From contig BAAHQB010000070.1 of the NCBI GenBank assembly GCA_054601695.1, positions 434,001 through 498,000 of the forward strand: DNA of 64,000 bases, written 5' to 3'. The translations under genes were made by a program, and so were the position numbers. This document shows positions 1-15,533 of this stretch, piece after piece; positions within the stretch are counted from its first letter, which is position 1; every line of letters begins with the position of its first letter. The DNA is from Amorphochlora amoebiformis (lineage: Eukaryota > Cercozoa > Chlorarachniophyceae). Below the pieces are notes generated by a model. It was not told where the DNA came from, did no database searches, and saw only the letters and a program-made list of their open reading frames with translations.

Positions 1-51
1 CTGGGGACTTTAATATTCCACTAGTGTCCTACTGAATATTGACTTATTTAG

Positions 52-301
52 GTAGTTGATATGTTGACGATGGACGATAAGAAGACGGATGTGTTCAAGG
101 AGGTTCCCCCTACCTACTTAGGTAGACATAACTGGCACTGATGGTCCTCTCTTGGGTATTTTTCAGGGAGAATGCCTCGCAGAATCCGAGGCAGAGGAGA
201 TTGTGTGGGTGGCTAAGACAGAGTTTACTGTGCAGGTATGATATCGCAAAATGATAGATGTACACACCGTATTATATATCTCTTTTATATTTATATATTC
301 A

Positions 302-348
<47 letters not shown>

Positions 349-418
349 TATATTAAAATATATACATCTATTACATAAAAATATCTACATGCATATATTA
401 TATTTTCATAAATGTATC

Positions 419-465
<47 letters not shown>

Positions 466-519
466 TCATATATATATACATTACATACATATTATATTTT
501 TACACACATATATATATTT

Positions 520-557
<38 letters not shown>

Positions 558-773
558 CATATATATGTAATATATTATATATGTATTGTATCCATGTGAA
601 AACATGTACTCCATAGATGATAAAATGCACATGTGTAGAAATGATATATTATATACGATATATATATAATATGTAAATATAATATATACATAATATATTA
701 TGTATATATATATATATGTATGTACATATATACATATTGTGTATAATATTTTCATGTATATGATTTATTTATG

Positions 774-817
<44 letters not shown>

Positions 818-1270
818 ACATATTTATGTATCCTCAACCAATCGACATTTTCGTACATGTGCACTACAGGCAATCGATACGGGACGAAGGCGACGATGGA
901 ATGTATCTTTTGGAGAGGTAATATTAGTAAGTGGTTTCGGGAATGATATAGACACGAGGTCAAACTCTCACTGCCTCATGCGAGAAGACTTTGAGAGTAA
1001 CGAAGGGTGGGACTCTGAATTATGCAGGGAATTTTAGGAACAGAAGCCGGATTTCGTGACCAAGTCGATAAGAGATATGTGGATGTATGAATATATCATA
1101 AATGCAGATATATTTTTCCTATACACATAGTATGTAGATGTATTCATTTGTATTACAAATTTTGTATGAATAAATATTTATGCAATCATCAGTACTCTTC
1201 GTTCTTCGAGTCGAATATGGGATCTGGAGATATTCAAAGGTACATACATATGTACATGTATATAGTATGT

Positions 1271-1303
<33 letters not shown>

Positions 1304-3303
1304 ACACACATATATATATATATATATATATAATGTATGCATATATGTGTATGGATGTGTCTTCAACTGTACACATGCATCTATATCTCAGCTGGCGTTC
1401 ATACTCGCAAGTACAAATATATATACATATACTGATATAAATTTATATACATACATACATACATACGTATATGTGTAATATATATATATTTCATAAACCT
1501 TTATAATTAATATATATATATATATATATTATTTATAAATCATTAAATGTGCTTAGGTATACATACATACAAACTCACACACACATGGATATAAATTATA
1601 TATATCATATATATTGTTTATATACGCAGATAACAGACATAATTATACATATTATATATATATATATATATATGTATAATATATATATATATATATATGT
1701 GTATATTATATATGTGTGTATATATATGGAAATATTTATACACATCTATCCAGATGTATATGTATGTATATGTACACATAAACCATACCTGGGGATCGAG
1801 GATTAGACACTAAATTGTTGCTAATTAATATCAGTGGACTTAGTTCGGTGAGTTCCGCGGGACCCACAGGAAATCTGGTTGTAGAGGATATGCCAAGCAT
1901 CGGGGTCTCGGTTAGCGGATTGGTATCATGTTTCGGCCATGCCCCCTCTGAGGTAGCGGACGACCCGTTGTGCGTATCCCTTCTTATTTCTGATATCTGA
2001 AATTGTGTATCAGATGCAGGTAGGAATGAAGACTCTCTGGCAGGTCGGACTAGGCTCTCCGGTGGCCGCAGTCCACATGATCGGGAGTGGCAGTGATATC
2101 ATCAAGGTGTCTCTAAACGCTGTCTTCTGAATCCTCCTTTTTAATGCTCCTCATCCTGACCCTAACCTAATCCCAACCGTAACCCTAACCCTAACCATAA
2201 TCATAACCTGAATAAGCTGAACACGAAATACTTCAAAACATGATGCAGACCCTCACCTACCCTAACTACAAAACTAACCCTGATCCAAACCCTAACCCTG
2301 ATCCAAACCCCAACAATACGATATGCTGTGATCTCAAACAGCACTTTAGCCCCACAATGTGGAGGAGTCAATGGTCCTCGGACTAAGACATGCTGAATGT
2401 TTTGATCCTTACCCTGAACCAACAATTTTATCGAAAGGTGCCCCACGTGTACCTTCACCAAGGCGAAGATATGGACGGGAACGTTCTTGCGCTAAGAAAT
2501 AATGGACAGGAGGCCGTCTATGGTACTCCATCCCAACCTCAACCTTTGATTATGAGCTCACGAGGTGCCTTAAAACAGTTGGAGAGAGCACGAGTGGAGA
2601 TCTCTACGCTATTTCGAACGCAGGGACAACCTCCACGACCCGCGAGCTTGCACCATTCCTCAAGAAGCTGCCCCAAAGTGAAGCTACGGGTCTTGAGGGA
2701 CCCAAGGGAGGGAATCTGGTTCCCTATCAGCCGAAGGATGCCAACCAGATGCAACTGCAGATCTTGAATGAGGTAGCCACCACATGCTGACAGTTGGAAA
2801 CTACATAATACCGGATTTTAATATCCAGGCCGTAGATAGTACACGCCTCGGAGTGGTCCCCCCAAGCCGCTTTGATCGCGTCTGGTTGGTTGCCCCCCAA
2901 TTGACACTGCCCATGCCCGAGCCCGAATATCCCCAGAACGGCAGCGGGGAAGACGACAAGAAAATAGCAGAAACCAAGCCGATCCCGAGTCAACCGGTGC
3001 TGATTCCTTCAGGACGGTCGTCAGTGATGGTGTACGGGGCACTCCTGATCCTGATGGGTGGGCCCCTGCTTATGCTCTACACCAAGCGAGTCAGGGAGGC
3101 GGAGCGACAGAACATGAAGGTACCGAATCGAAACATTTTCTCGACTGGTTACAGCCTCGTTTTCAAGAATCGTAATTTCCTCAGGCTGAACAAGAGAAGA
3201 AAGCCAAGAACTCGAGCAAGCTCAACGCTACTGAGGTATTTGTAGGAAAATAGTAACAATGTGTGTACATGTACATGCGTTCAAACATGAGATATATACA
3301 TAC

Positions 3304-3337
<34 letters not shown>

Positions 3338-3383
3338 TACATATATATATATTATATATATATATATTTATGTATACATATAC

Positions 3384-3421
<38 letters not shown>

Positions 3422-3441
3422 ATTATATGTGTATATATATT

Positions 3442-3487
<46 letters not shown>

Positions 3488-3666
3488 GTATACGTGTATA
3501 TATGTATATATGTGATGTGTGTATATGTGTGTATATATATGTGTATATATGAAACATGCATGTGTGTCTGTGTGTGTGTGTGTAGATATATTGATACATA
3601 TGTGTAAATAAAATTTATGCTTTAAATATTATATACACATATATGTACATAAATATAACTCGGTGC

Positions 3667-3727
<61 letters not shown>

Positions 3728-3930
3728 ATATGTATTATATTATTATACTTTACCTGTACATATGTTTACGATATAATACACACACATATATACACACATA
3801 CACATACACATATATTATATATATAAATATACATATATATATATATGTATATATAGAATATATGCATATATATATGTAAATATATGTATATATTTGTATG
3901 TATTTTTATGTAACATTCTAGATGATTTTC

Positions 3931-3973
<43 letters not shown>

Positions 3974-4272
3974 TATATATATAGAAAATATATATATGTG
4001 TGTGTGAAATATATTTACAAGTATAAAAGTATAAATAAATGTTATAAATATTATAAATACACATGCATAATATTTTGTGAAATATATGCAATTTTCACAC
4101 GAACTCTTTTTGTGAGTATTTGTGATATATCTATATAAATATATATATTCGTATATGTATATAAACCTACATATCTATAATATATAGTTGATGTGTATGT
4201 AATCTGTGTATACACTTCAAATATATAAATATATACACATATATATACATATATATATATGATTTGTATGCA

Positions 4273-4305
<33 letters not shown>

Positions 4306-4388
4306 TTTTTACACATATACACATACATATATGTTTTCGTATATATACATATATACAAATATATATATATATATATATATATAATATT

Positions 4389-4419
<31 letters not shown>

Positions 4420-5277
4420 GTGTGTACATATAAAATACATATATATATAATAATTACACATATAACACATGTATATATATATATAAGTATAAATGCGTCA
4501 ATATAACATGTATATATCGACGTATACTTGATAGAAAAAAAATGGGGAGGCCAAACGGGAGGAAAACGAGAATAAGCCCCCAAGAGCACGGAAGGGCAAG
4601 GGAAAGAAGAAGCATCACATCTATCTGGGAAAGATGAGAGTATTTACCAATCAGGTCGGAGCAATACAACATATATGTAACACACACACATTAATCAAAC
4701 TTTATAATCCTCATTCGTAGACTGGAAAAGATTCTTTCAGACTGTATTTTTGTCAGGTACTCGGAAGGGGCAGCGGCGGCACCGTGGTGTACGCGGGCTT
4801 ATGGGATAAACGTAAGGTTGCGGTCAAGCGATTGCTGAAAGATGCTGAGCCGGCACATGGGTCCGAGAAGGTATTCATTGAGAGAAAACGTCTTAAAAAA
4901 AGATACACTTAGAGAAAAAGAGCGCGAGAAATAAGCAAAAACATATGAGATCTGTCGACATTTCTATCAAATTTACCAGGAGGCAGCAAACGTTGAGAAA
5001 GAGATCCAGCTTCTTATATCTTCAGACCACCTACCGAACATCGTAAGATGAAGAGCGTTAGGGTTTGGGTTAGGATCGTTAAGGTCAGGGTTTGGTTTAG
5101 ATGACAGTTTCTAACATTATTACGGCTAGAGATTAGGATTAAGGTTTTAGGCGGAGGTACGTTAGAGTAGAAAGGGACTAATAGTGCGAACTGTGTCTTA
5201 TCAGGTGCGCTATTACGCCAAGGAGGAGGATGGAGACTTCGTTTACCTTGCGTAAGAGCAAAAACATCCACGATGGA

Positions 5278-5337
<60 letters not shown>

Positions 5338-5447
5338 ACATATGTGTGTGTGTGTATTAAGAATATGTACATATAATATATATATACACATATATATGTA
5401 CATATAAATATATATATATATATATATAAAATATATATATGTATATA

Positions 5448-5497
<50 letters not shown>

Positions 5498-5691
5498 CAT
5501 GTATATATATATACATATATATAAATGTATATGTATATATATGTGTGTAAATATATATATATATATATATGTATGTATATATTTATTATATATATATATA
5601 TATATATATATTTTATACAATCTCCGTGATATTTAATATTCATATATATATATATATACATACATACATACATACGTATACATTGCATAGG

Positions 5692-5737
<46 letters not shown>

Positions 5738-5825
5738 GTATATATATGTGTGTGTGTGTAAATATATATACCATATACACATACCTATATATATGCATGT
5801 ATATGTATGTATATATATAAATATG

Positions 5826-5856
<31 letters not shown>

Positions 5857-6158
5857 TCTAAATTAGCCTGGAGCTCTGCGACCGCACCCTACACCAATAC
5901 GTCACCGACGCCAAATTTCGACACATCACCGCCTTGAGAGGAGGGTTCGTACGCGTAAAATTACAAGACTTATACCAGTAACTACATGCACATGAGTAGT
6001 AAATATGTACGAACCGTGTAAGATTAAGAGTAATAGCAGGAATGACTTATCCAAACTTTTCATTCTTTTTTTTTTTCCAAGAACACGAGTTGGGGTGAAA
6101 CCAGATATTCCCGACGCAGAGCTCATTGAGACTGTCAAGGTATTGTATTTATTATATT

Positions 6159-6207
<49 letters not shown>

Positions 6208-7137
6208 ATTTTTATACATATATAAATATATATGTGTGTGTCTATATATAATGTACACATAACACATATGTGTGAAAATGTACATATATAGCTTACATAT
6301 GTTATATACATGGTCTAGAACCAAATCGGAAAATTGTCGGCATTTCTTTGGTTTCGTGATGTTTTCGTTGTTTACGAAAATAGGGAGTAGTAAGCGGGGT
6401 GAGACAGCTGCATGAGCTCAATGTCGTTCATCGCGATCTCAAGCCGAGGAATATCCTTCTGGATACCAAGGGGAAAGCAAAGGTGTGAAACGTGTACTTT
6501 ACTGCCGTAATATGTAAATGTGTGCCTTCATGTATATGTGTTTTGAAGGAGAAATGTATTCATATGTATAGAAATATAAATGTACATATATATATATATA
6601 TATATATAAATATACATACACAAATGTGTGTATATATACGTATCCGGGTAAGAGTTTTGGCGTCGGGCTAGGTCCTCAGTTTAAGAGTCGGGTTTATATA
6701 TATATTATATAATATATATATATATATATATATTATCGTTAATATATGTTACATTTATACACATAAATATGTGTACAAATATTCATTTACATGTGTGTGC
6801 TACGGATATATTGTGGACACTTTTTTTGACAATACATGCAGACATATACATACTCATTTACATGTAAAAAATAAATAGATTGCGGACATGGGTCTGGGGA
6901 AAAAGCTCTCTAAGCATCGCTCCTCATTCGACTCGAAGGTTTGTGGCTCCGTCGGATGGCAGGTATATGAGTGTATTTATTTATATACATGTAAATATGT
7001 TTTGTACCTACATATATAAATGTGTATACGTACAGGTATATATTCTCATATGGTACACATATACTTTAATACACATAGCTCATATGCTAGCATGTACATA
7101 TATATTTTGTATGTATATATATAAATATATTATGTAC

Positions 7138-7178
<41 letters not shown>

Positions 7179-7269
7179 AGTATATACATATGCATATAAA
7201 TGCATTAGATATTGTATGCACGTGTATTAAATCCGTCATATACACATACATACATCTATTTGTATTGAT

Positions 7270-7317
<48 letters not shown>

Positions 7318-7593
7318 CCCCAGCCACCAGAGATGATCGGGATTCGGGCGGGTTCCTACGGCGGGGTATCCTCCGGGGGATACTCAGGGAGGCTGACGAA
7401 AGCGGTGGACATCTTCTCCGCTGGATGCATTGTGTACTACGTTCTCACGAGAGGGAAGCATCCTTTTGGTCCCGAGCCGGTACGATATTCTCTTTGCAAA
7501 CATTTTTGAAAATTTTATGTTTTGACAATGTTTTTGTATGGATATCTGGGTTTATTTGTGAATATTGTACGTTATGTTGATACATAATGTGTG

Positions 7594-7653
<60 letters not shown>

Positions 7654-7826
7654 CATAAATTTTTGTATATATATATATATTATATATACCATGAATATAA
7701 TTAATACATGTGCGTGTATTTGTATACATATATGCATACACATATTCACATTCATTATCATATTCATTTTTGAACATCTATAGAGATATATTTATTACAT
7801 ATAAATATATATATATATATATACAT

Positions 7827-7857
<31 letters not shown>

Positions 7858-7904
7858 ATATACGTTCATATTTATGTATGTCTGTATTATAATATATACA
7901 TACG

Positions 7905-7945
<41 letters not shown>

Positions 7946-7947
7946 GC

Positions 7948-7978
<31 letters not shown>

Positions 7979-8074
7979 ATATAAATGTAAATATATATAT
8001 ATAAATGCACCAATACACATGTGTGTCAGTGTATTATGTAATTTATACATGTACAAATATACACATAAACATAC

Positions 8075-8127
<53 letters not shown>

Positions 8128-8473
8128 ATATGTATAATATGTTGTATATATATCTATTTATATATATACTTATATAGATATAATATCTATCTGCAAAAAT
8201 ATACATCTAAATTACATATGTATATGTACATATTGGTATATACATGTATTATATATATCTTGAATTACAGGAGCGAGAATACCGCATCTTAAGAGGTAAA
8301 GCAGACCTGTCAGACCTGGACCACTTTCCACTCGCGCAGGTATACATATGTATATATGTGTATATTACATATACACACGTTGTAATATATATACGTATAC
8401 ATACATATACATATTATATATATATATATATGTATATATTGGAACAAGTTCAGCATATGTAATATATATAAAT

Positions 8474-8504
<31 letters not shown>

Positions 8505-8666
8505 GATATATATATATATATTATATTACATAACTAAATACTTTACGACCTTGTGAATTATAGATGGATGCTAGTCCGGTCGATGGTAGTATTTATGTGA
8601 GTAATTTAATGTGATATGTACATTTGTAAATATGTATTGTATATATATATATATATATATTATATG

Positions 8667-8708
<42 letters not shown>

Positions 8709-8955
8709 CAGGAGCTAGTCCGGTCGATGATAGGGTTCTCACCTGCTCTCAGAATAACAGCCAAAGACGCCGAGATGTACGATTGATGTTATTTAATATA
8801 TATGTATATATGTATGTATATGTATATATATATATATGTATGTATACATATAATTATACATAACTGATATACATTTGGCATATTATGTGTGTGATTGTGT
8901 ATATGTGTATGTGTATGTATATTATATATTAATGTGTATGTATTATATGTATATA

Positions 8956-9003
<48 letters not shown>

Positions 9004-9190
9004 CACACATATACTTCTATGTATACATTGTATATAATATATAAATAATACATAAGCATACATATATACATATATATATATGTATATATATATAAATATG
9101 TATATATATATATATAGAAATACAGTTATTTAGCTACGTATCTAAAACACATAAATACACATATATGGAATATAAATATATTATATAAAT

Positions 9191-9222
<32 letters not shown>

Positions 9223-9354
9223 TTAATATATTTTTATATTAAAAATCTTTTTTGTATGTACATATAATATCATCATGTATATGCATTAGGTATCCGCGTT
9301 TTGCGAAGAGAGTTTAAATATGTATCTAAAATACCTGTATGAAATGTACATTTA

Positions 9355-9416
<62 letters not shown>

Positions 9417-9532
9417 GTGTGTATTACACATTAGGCATCCATTGTTTTGGGACGATAGCAAGAGTCTTGGTTTCTTACAAGATGTCAGCGACAGGTTTGT
9501 TTGAATGTAACAAAAGTCTACAATGTGAATAG

Positions 9533-9566
<34 letters not shown>

Positions 9567-9696
9567 ATATGTATATATATATATATATATATTCATGTCT
9601 CTCTATATATATATATACATATTCATGTATATATATTGTAAATCCCTGTGTTGTATATCTGTAGCGTTTATTGTATTGTGTCAACATATACATACA

Positions 9697-9727
<31 letters not shown>

Positions 9728-9750
9728 GATTTATGTATGTATATATATAT

Positions 9751-9799
<49 letters not shown>

Positions 9800-11555
9800 G
9801 GGTCGCAAATGGGAATTCATACGCGTTATGTTCCATGATGGAGAGCAAGGTCAATACCTACGATAAAACACTAATATGTGTATGTACATAAATATTACAG
9901 ATAAATATATATCTAAATAAATATGTAGATGTAATATATATACATACATATAGTAAACCAAGTATGTATTCGCATACACTTTAAAAACACCTAGAAAAAT
10001 ACAAAGCGAGAGTATTCACAAGATAAACTTACGAAAAAAAAAAAGGGATATAAAACTCACCAAAAACGATTGAGAAAAATGACCTGAAATAAACCGAAGA
10101 AAGTGAAAGCCTATGCACATATCTACTAAGAGTAGATTATGATGTCATATCTAACAAGGCTGCATTTTGTCATTTTTCCCGCTTCTGCAGGCGGAGCTGG
10201 TGGTCGGCAAGGCATGGGACAAAAAGTTACATAAGGAGCTGCTTTGTGACCTTGGAAAGTAAAGTAGATGTATTTGGATTCAGATCTATATGTGTGGATA
10301 TAGTTTTATATATTATTTAGTTAATTGTGCTTTTTATGGTACGGATATGTGTGTATATTGTAGATATATTATATACAATATATATATATATATATGTATA
10401 TGTGTATATATATATATATGTATTCATATACGTATAGGTTTTCATGTACGTACACTCTACTTCAAGGGGATATTTATGTATGCAAACTTATCTGTATTCG
10501 TAAAGCGTATATGTCCGTATGTAGAATCAACACTGGACATTTATATAAATATATATACTCTATATATATGCTTTTGTATAATCTACTTGAAAGGAAAGAG
10601 CGAAGAGCAGGTGAACGGGGCAGGAGTTGTATAGATTATTATTGCCTTTTGCAGATAGGACTTGTGCTGATCATGATTAACTTTTGCAGATATCGAAAGT
10701 ATAACTTTACGTCTGTTTGCGACTGTCTACGGGTGCCTTTATAAATATATAAAAGAAAATAAATTTTATACATATATATGTATATATATATATATATATA
10801 TATACATATATAAATTTATACACATTATACTATATGTATATATATATATATATTATATATATACATATAGATATATGTTGCGCGCGTGTAGATATGTGTA
10901 TATGTTTGTTTGGGTATCACATGTGTATGCTTATGTCATATGCATAGGTATGCATACTCACGATTTATATATATACAAGGTACTGTGATGCATCTATACA
11001 TATACCGATACATGTATTAAAAGCAGGCATCTGGATATATATATAAATATGTATATAAATATATGTAGGCTTATATATATACTTGTATATACAAACACAC
11101 ACATATATATGTAAATATATATATTATATATATATATCATATATGTATATATATTTGTTTATAAATCTGCCCTATATATTAACATATACATCTCTATACA
11201 TAGTCTATATATATATTATATATATATATATTTATATATATATATATATATTTATTTGTAACATATTTTATATATATAAATATGAACATATTTATATATG
11301 TAAATACATGTGTAATATGTATATACACATATTTATATGCATATCTACACACGCGAAGGTCATCCGAAACAAGAAAAATCACTACCTCGACCTTCCCGTA
11401 GACGCTAAGGCTGTCCTCGGGTAATCGTAAACTCAAATCAAGCAATGCGGTCAAAACGCAAGGGCGTGTGTGTGTGATTGTACACGTGTCTGTTTGACGT
11501 CCACGTACACATAAAAAGATAGTATATATATATACATATATCTGTATTATATGTG

Positions 11556-11618
<63 letters not shown>

Positions 11619-11871
11619 GAACAGGGGGCTTAGGTCGCTAGTTTAATAATCTCATTATTTCAGGTCATTACCGAGTGGGTTCCTAGAATACTTCAACAGT
11701 CGCTTTCCTCGGCTTCTCATCCACTCATATGTAAGCCCGAAGAAATAAACGGAGAGAGAAGAAATCAAAAAGAGAGAGTGAGGAAATACATTATATGTCA
11801 TATCTAATGTATATTTATGCATATAAATATCTAATACAATATATATATATATATGTACATATGTATTTAGA

Positions 11872-11905
<34 letters not shown>

Positions 11906-12274
11906 AGTATAAACATATATATGCACATATATTTGTACGGTGTAATTATATGAACAAAAAAGAAGAAGAGACTAATAACCCAAGAGAAAAAGAAAAACAA
12001 ACAGAATAAATAAAACAATGGAAGAAATACAACGAGCGTTTTTTTCGATCTCCCTTCCACACGCTTTTCTAACATTTTCGTAATTTCTCAACTAAATAGG
12101 TCACGATAGCTTCCTTCTACACGACAAAGTACAGTGAGTCGAGACCCCCTCCTGGCCGACGGAAGGACGAGTATGAGGAGAAATACACACACGTGGACTT
12201 TGAGACTTTTTCAAGGTTAATATGATTATATTTTCCTTTTTGTGAAATTTGAGGGGAACATAAATATTTATGTG

Positions 12275-12312
<38 letters not shown>

Positions 12313-12602
12313 TATGCATGTACATCTATGTATGTATGTGTGTATGTTTATATAACCTCCTCCCTCCCCCCCTCTCTCCCTCTTTACATACAAATTCATA
12401 TATAATTTATACTTACATATATACTATGTGAATATTAAGATGTAAATATAAATATATGCACCTCGCTTTGCTCACCTATCCTTGCACTCTCCCTTTCGCT
12501 CTCTTTCCTTATCTCTTTTCTGTCATTGCAAATTTACACATATGTTAATATTTGTAGTATCTACATATATGTATATATATTATACATATATATACATATA
12601 CA

Positions 12603-12644
<42 letters not shown>

Positions 12645-13176
12645 ATGTACACATATTTGTAATGTGTAATAATGTGTTTATATTAATATAATTAAAACTA
12701 TTTTAGCACATTTTATGTGTGTACATGTACAAGAGTATTAATACATGTATTATGAAGAACATGTGTATAATAGCTTCGGTATATTGCAATATCTATTGTT
12801 TAGAAGTATGTCCGTACATATATATATATATTACGTATGTCGTACATAAACATATATGTACATGGTATATTCCTGTATAGTTATATACTATTACATATAT
12901 CCGTATGGCATATACAAAAATATACATATTATCTAACATACACATTAATGTATACTAAATGTAATATTATATATTTGTTTGTATATGTACCTCTCATATA
13001 TGGCACATGTAAATTTCTATTCAATCTAGATAGTATTATGAACACGTACATATTGTGTTTTCAGGTACTACTCAGGGTTGTCGAGGAGGAGACTTGATGT
13101 TCTTTCTGCGCAGAACCGTCTTCAGCCCTGCCGAGGTTGGTGGCCGCGGGCCGATATTTGGAAAATGCCAACGTAG
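52..13176 (+). CDS. IRE1: IRE1 unfolded-protein-response kinase/endoribonuclease (5' partial)
   Basis: ER-membrane sensor that splices or cleaves RNA under ER stress. Exons: 52-121, 171-235, 870-1006, 1835-1952, 2014-2106, 2438-2522, 2579-2772, 2829-3119, 3185-3235, 4535-4654, 4757-4870, 4980-5042, 5205-5251, 5867-5944, 6082-6139, 6384-6482, 6879-6962, 7324-7479, 8271-8339, 8712-8776, 9435-9494, 9801-9849, 10191-10258, 10690-10732, 11359-11420, 11664-11730, 12100-12215, 13065-13176 (TAG). They join in phase to 877 codons. Order: lumenal beta-propeller ([26 protein letters not shown]), membrane segment near residues 320-338 ([19 protein letters not shown]), basic linker, kinase ([60 protein letters not shown]), then KEN RNase ([32 protein letters not shown]). 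The Arg-Asn and last His of the RNase site are kept. DMG replaces DFG, as in plant IRE1. The first coding exons lie left of the window. Exon edges in 870-1952 are the least certain. The last 75 residues are not familiar from other IRE1 proteins. Confidence 0.93.
2150..2410 (+). repeat. Telomere-type tract and dispersed element in IRE1 intron
   Basis: Degenerate CCCTAA repeats (2155-2310) lead into the hairpin word TGCTGTGATCTCAAACAGCA (2323-2342) and the core ending in TCAATGGTCCTCGGACTAAG near 2369-2388, then more degenerate CCCTAA. All lies in the intron 2107-2437. Confidence 0.85.
8564..8590 (+). repeat. Echo of IRE1 exon 8712-8776 start
   Basis: GCTAGTCCGGTCGATGgTAG copies the start of the real exon (GAGCTAGTCCGGTCGATG) and is preceded by an AG. 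It lies 150 bp upstream in the same intron. Reading PLAQ directly into ELVRSM matches IRE1 best, so the copy is not taken as coding. Confidence 0.75.
9281..9310 (+). repeat. Decayed echo of IRE1 exon 9435-9494 start
   Basis: ATGCATTAGGTATCCGCGTT resembles the acceptor and first bases of the real exon (CACATTAGGCATCCATTG). It is upstream, separated by a TA tract. Confidence 0.5.
10644..10660 (+). repeat. Echo of IRE1 acceptor at 10689
   Basis: GCCTTTTGCAGATAGG copies AACTTTTGCAGATATCG, the acceptor and first bases of exon 10690-10732, 37 bp upstream. Confidence 0.5.
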
Positions 13177-13652
13177 GGACTTTGCCTGATTATAAGTCTA
13201 GATACTCTAGATACTTAGATGTAGCTATTTAACGTGTATATCGGCCTGACTAGTGACAGCAGAAGTTGAATTCATCTAGTTCATGCTATAAATTTAAATT
13301 TAATTGGACTTCTGATCGATAGCCTACGTCTAGTACGCAGTAGATCTAGTAGATAGCAATTGATACAGTTCCGACTCGAAGCTGTATAACCTCTAGCACC
13401 TAGGCCAGGAACTACGGTCTGCATCATCAACATCGACAAGAAGCGTGACGGTCTAGTAATACGAGAATATATCATCTTATTTTGACCGTATGGATAGAAG
13501 TTTACAGACTAGATCCAGTAGATAGATCCCGGCGATGACAAACTTAAACTAAGCTTATCTAGCTACTATGTAATAATTGAAAGCTGACTCGACATGATAA
13601 TTGAAAACATTTAAAATGGGATCGGAACCCCCTTTATCTAGTTTGTACGCTA
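13177..13652. other. Convergent 3' intergenic interval
   Basis: This 476-bp stretch separates the stop codons of IRE1 (+) and MED21 (-). It must hold both 3' untranslated regions. It is rich in short CTAG-containing words and lacks the (TA)n tracts seen in introns. No further coding signal is seen. Confidence 0.6.
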
Positions 13653-13942
13653 TCACACAGGGTTTCTATCGATTGCGGCCTCTCTCGCTACTTGTTTGAT
13701 GCGATCTGACACTTTCTTCTGCCATTCCGCTGAGATAACCGGACAAACCACATAAAAATGAGATCTCATACGATACAAATCAGAGTAATACATGCATTTC
13801 TACATATATACATAGAATATATACATATATATATATATATATATATGTATTGTATATATGGTTACATATATACATACATATATATATATATATATATTAT
13901 TCTTTGATATATATAAAATATATCCACATGTATAATACATTA

Positions 13943-14000
<58 letters not shown>

Positions 14001-14544
14001 ATATGTGTACACATATACAATTATGCATACATTTGAGTAAGAAAGTCATGTTGTACATATCAATGATACATCGCCTTCCTCACCCAACCTGAACCCATGT
14101 CATAATCCCATGCACTCTGACCCCAACCCTTGAAACCTGCTAGTTGGGTCGCCTGCGCGAGCTTTTCCCCTGCGATCTCATTTTCCTTTTGAAGCTGGCG
14201 GATCACCTCTAGCTGCTCTTTCTCTGACTCGAAGTGGCTGGGGAGCGAACCCATGAGGAGATCGGCTGTGAGGTAGAAGTTTTGGTTGTTAAGAGGATGA
14301 GAATGGAAGGTTGAGTTTAGGGAGGGTTTAAATAGGTAACGGGGGGGGTATTGGTGGGTTTACAGAGCGTGGAGAAGAGAGTTTAATATGTATATATGTA
14401 TATATATGTGTATATAAAGTATTTATTTATACACATACAGATATATATATATATATATATTATATATATGTGTATGTAATATGTATATATAAATATATGT
14501 ATATTTTGACAAACATATGTATATATATATATAACATATATATT

Positions 14545-14585
<41 letters not shown>

Positions 14586-15005
14586 CCATGCACTACACAT
14601 AATCACGATAACATGTATACATATGCATGCACATTGTATATATATATATATATATATATACATATATACATATACATATATATATATTCATGTAAAAACA
14701 GTTTATTGCATGTATACATAAATATATCACGTGTAAATTTTACACACATATGTATTTAACAAGTTTAAGCGTAAATACGTACATACATACACGCAGGTAT
14801 ATTGCATATTTCATAGTTTATATTTTCATGTTTTCCTTTATATATATATAATTACATTACGCACCATATGAGAAGATACATGCATATGTATGTATATATG
14901 TATTATATATATATATATATATATTTTTATTTATATATTTATATATATATTTAGTATTGATATACATATGAGAAATATATTGTACAATATACATATATAT
15001 ATATG

Positions 15006-15036
<31 letters not shown>

Positions 15037-15533
15037 GTATGTATTATTGACAGAAGAAATTAGAAATTGCTAGACAAAGTCTGAGAAATGACAATGAGGA
15101 GTACGGAGAAGGAGCGTTGACACGTGATATTGCACTACCTTCCTTAATCTTCTGAAATATGAGGTCCGCGCGCGCCTTTATGAGCTTGGACTGGTCCGCA
15201 TTGAGGCTGGTAGGCATCGTATCCTGCTCTTTCGTGTCCTGGAACTTGAAATTGTGCAGCTCGTGGATCGTGATTTCAAAGGTCTTGGATATCTGCCTGG
15301 AAATCACGAAAACAAACCTGAGTGATTTTGCAGTGGAGCGAATTTTCCGACCACTGAAGTCTCAACCATTCCCATAGACGGTGCGTTTAAGCAGTGACTA
15401 CACGGTGAAATTCCGTTTAATTCGCAACCAGGTGTCCAATGCTCCGCACCGCCACAACCTCTCCCTCTTCCCTGCCCATTTACCGTATGTACGCCTGGAT
15501 TTGAGTAATGGCATCAAATGTCTCAGTTTCCAT
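13653..15533 (-). CDS. MED21: Mediator complex subunit 21 (Srb7/Med21)
   Basis: Subunit of the Mediator middle module, which links transcription factors to RNA polymerase II in the nucleus. On the minus strand the exons are 15533-15484, 15296-15139, 14265-14137 and 13729-13653; all introns are GT-AG and all joins keep frame, giving 137 residues, close to the 144 of human MED21. The start is [16 protein letters not shown]. The key family segment is an acidic/basic helix followed by LLMGSLPS (compare IDSLPS in known MED21) and then a long Glu/Lys/Gln-rich coiled coil ([27 protein letters not shown]). The protein ends [10 protein letters not shown]. The intron 2 region (14266-15138) is filled with TA repeats. 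It shares a short divergent promoter with the CBS-like gene. Confidence 0.88.

Noticed and set aside
519-755. Many Ile/Tyr-rich open frames across the window on both strands
   Set aside because: They are translations of (TA)n, (TATG)n and (CA)n microsatellites. They have no family motifs, appear in all frames and lie within introns of conserved genes.
918-951. A 34-bp intron in IRE1 between 917 and 952
   Set aside because: Too short to be likely; reading through to a donor at 1006 keeps phase with the next exon and needs no tiny intron.
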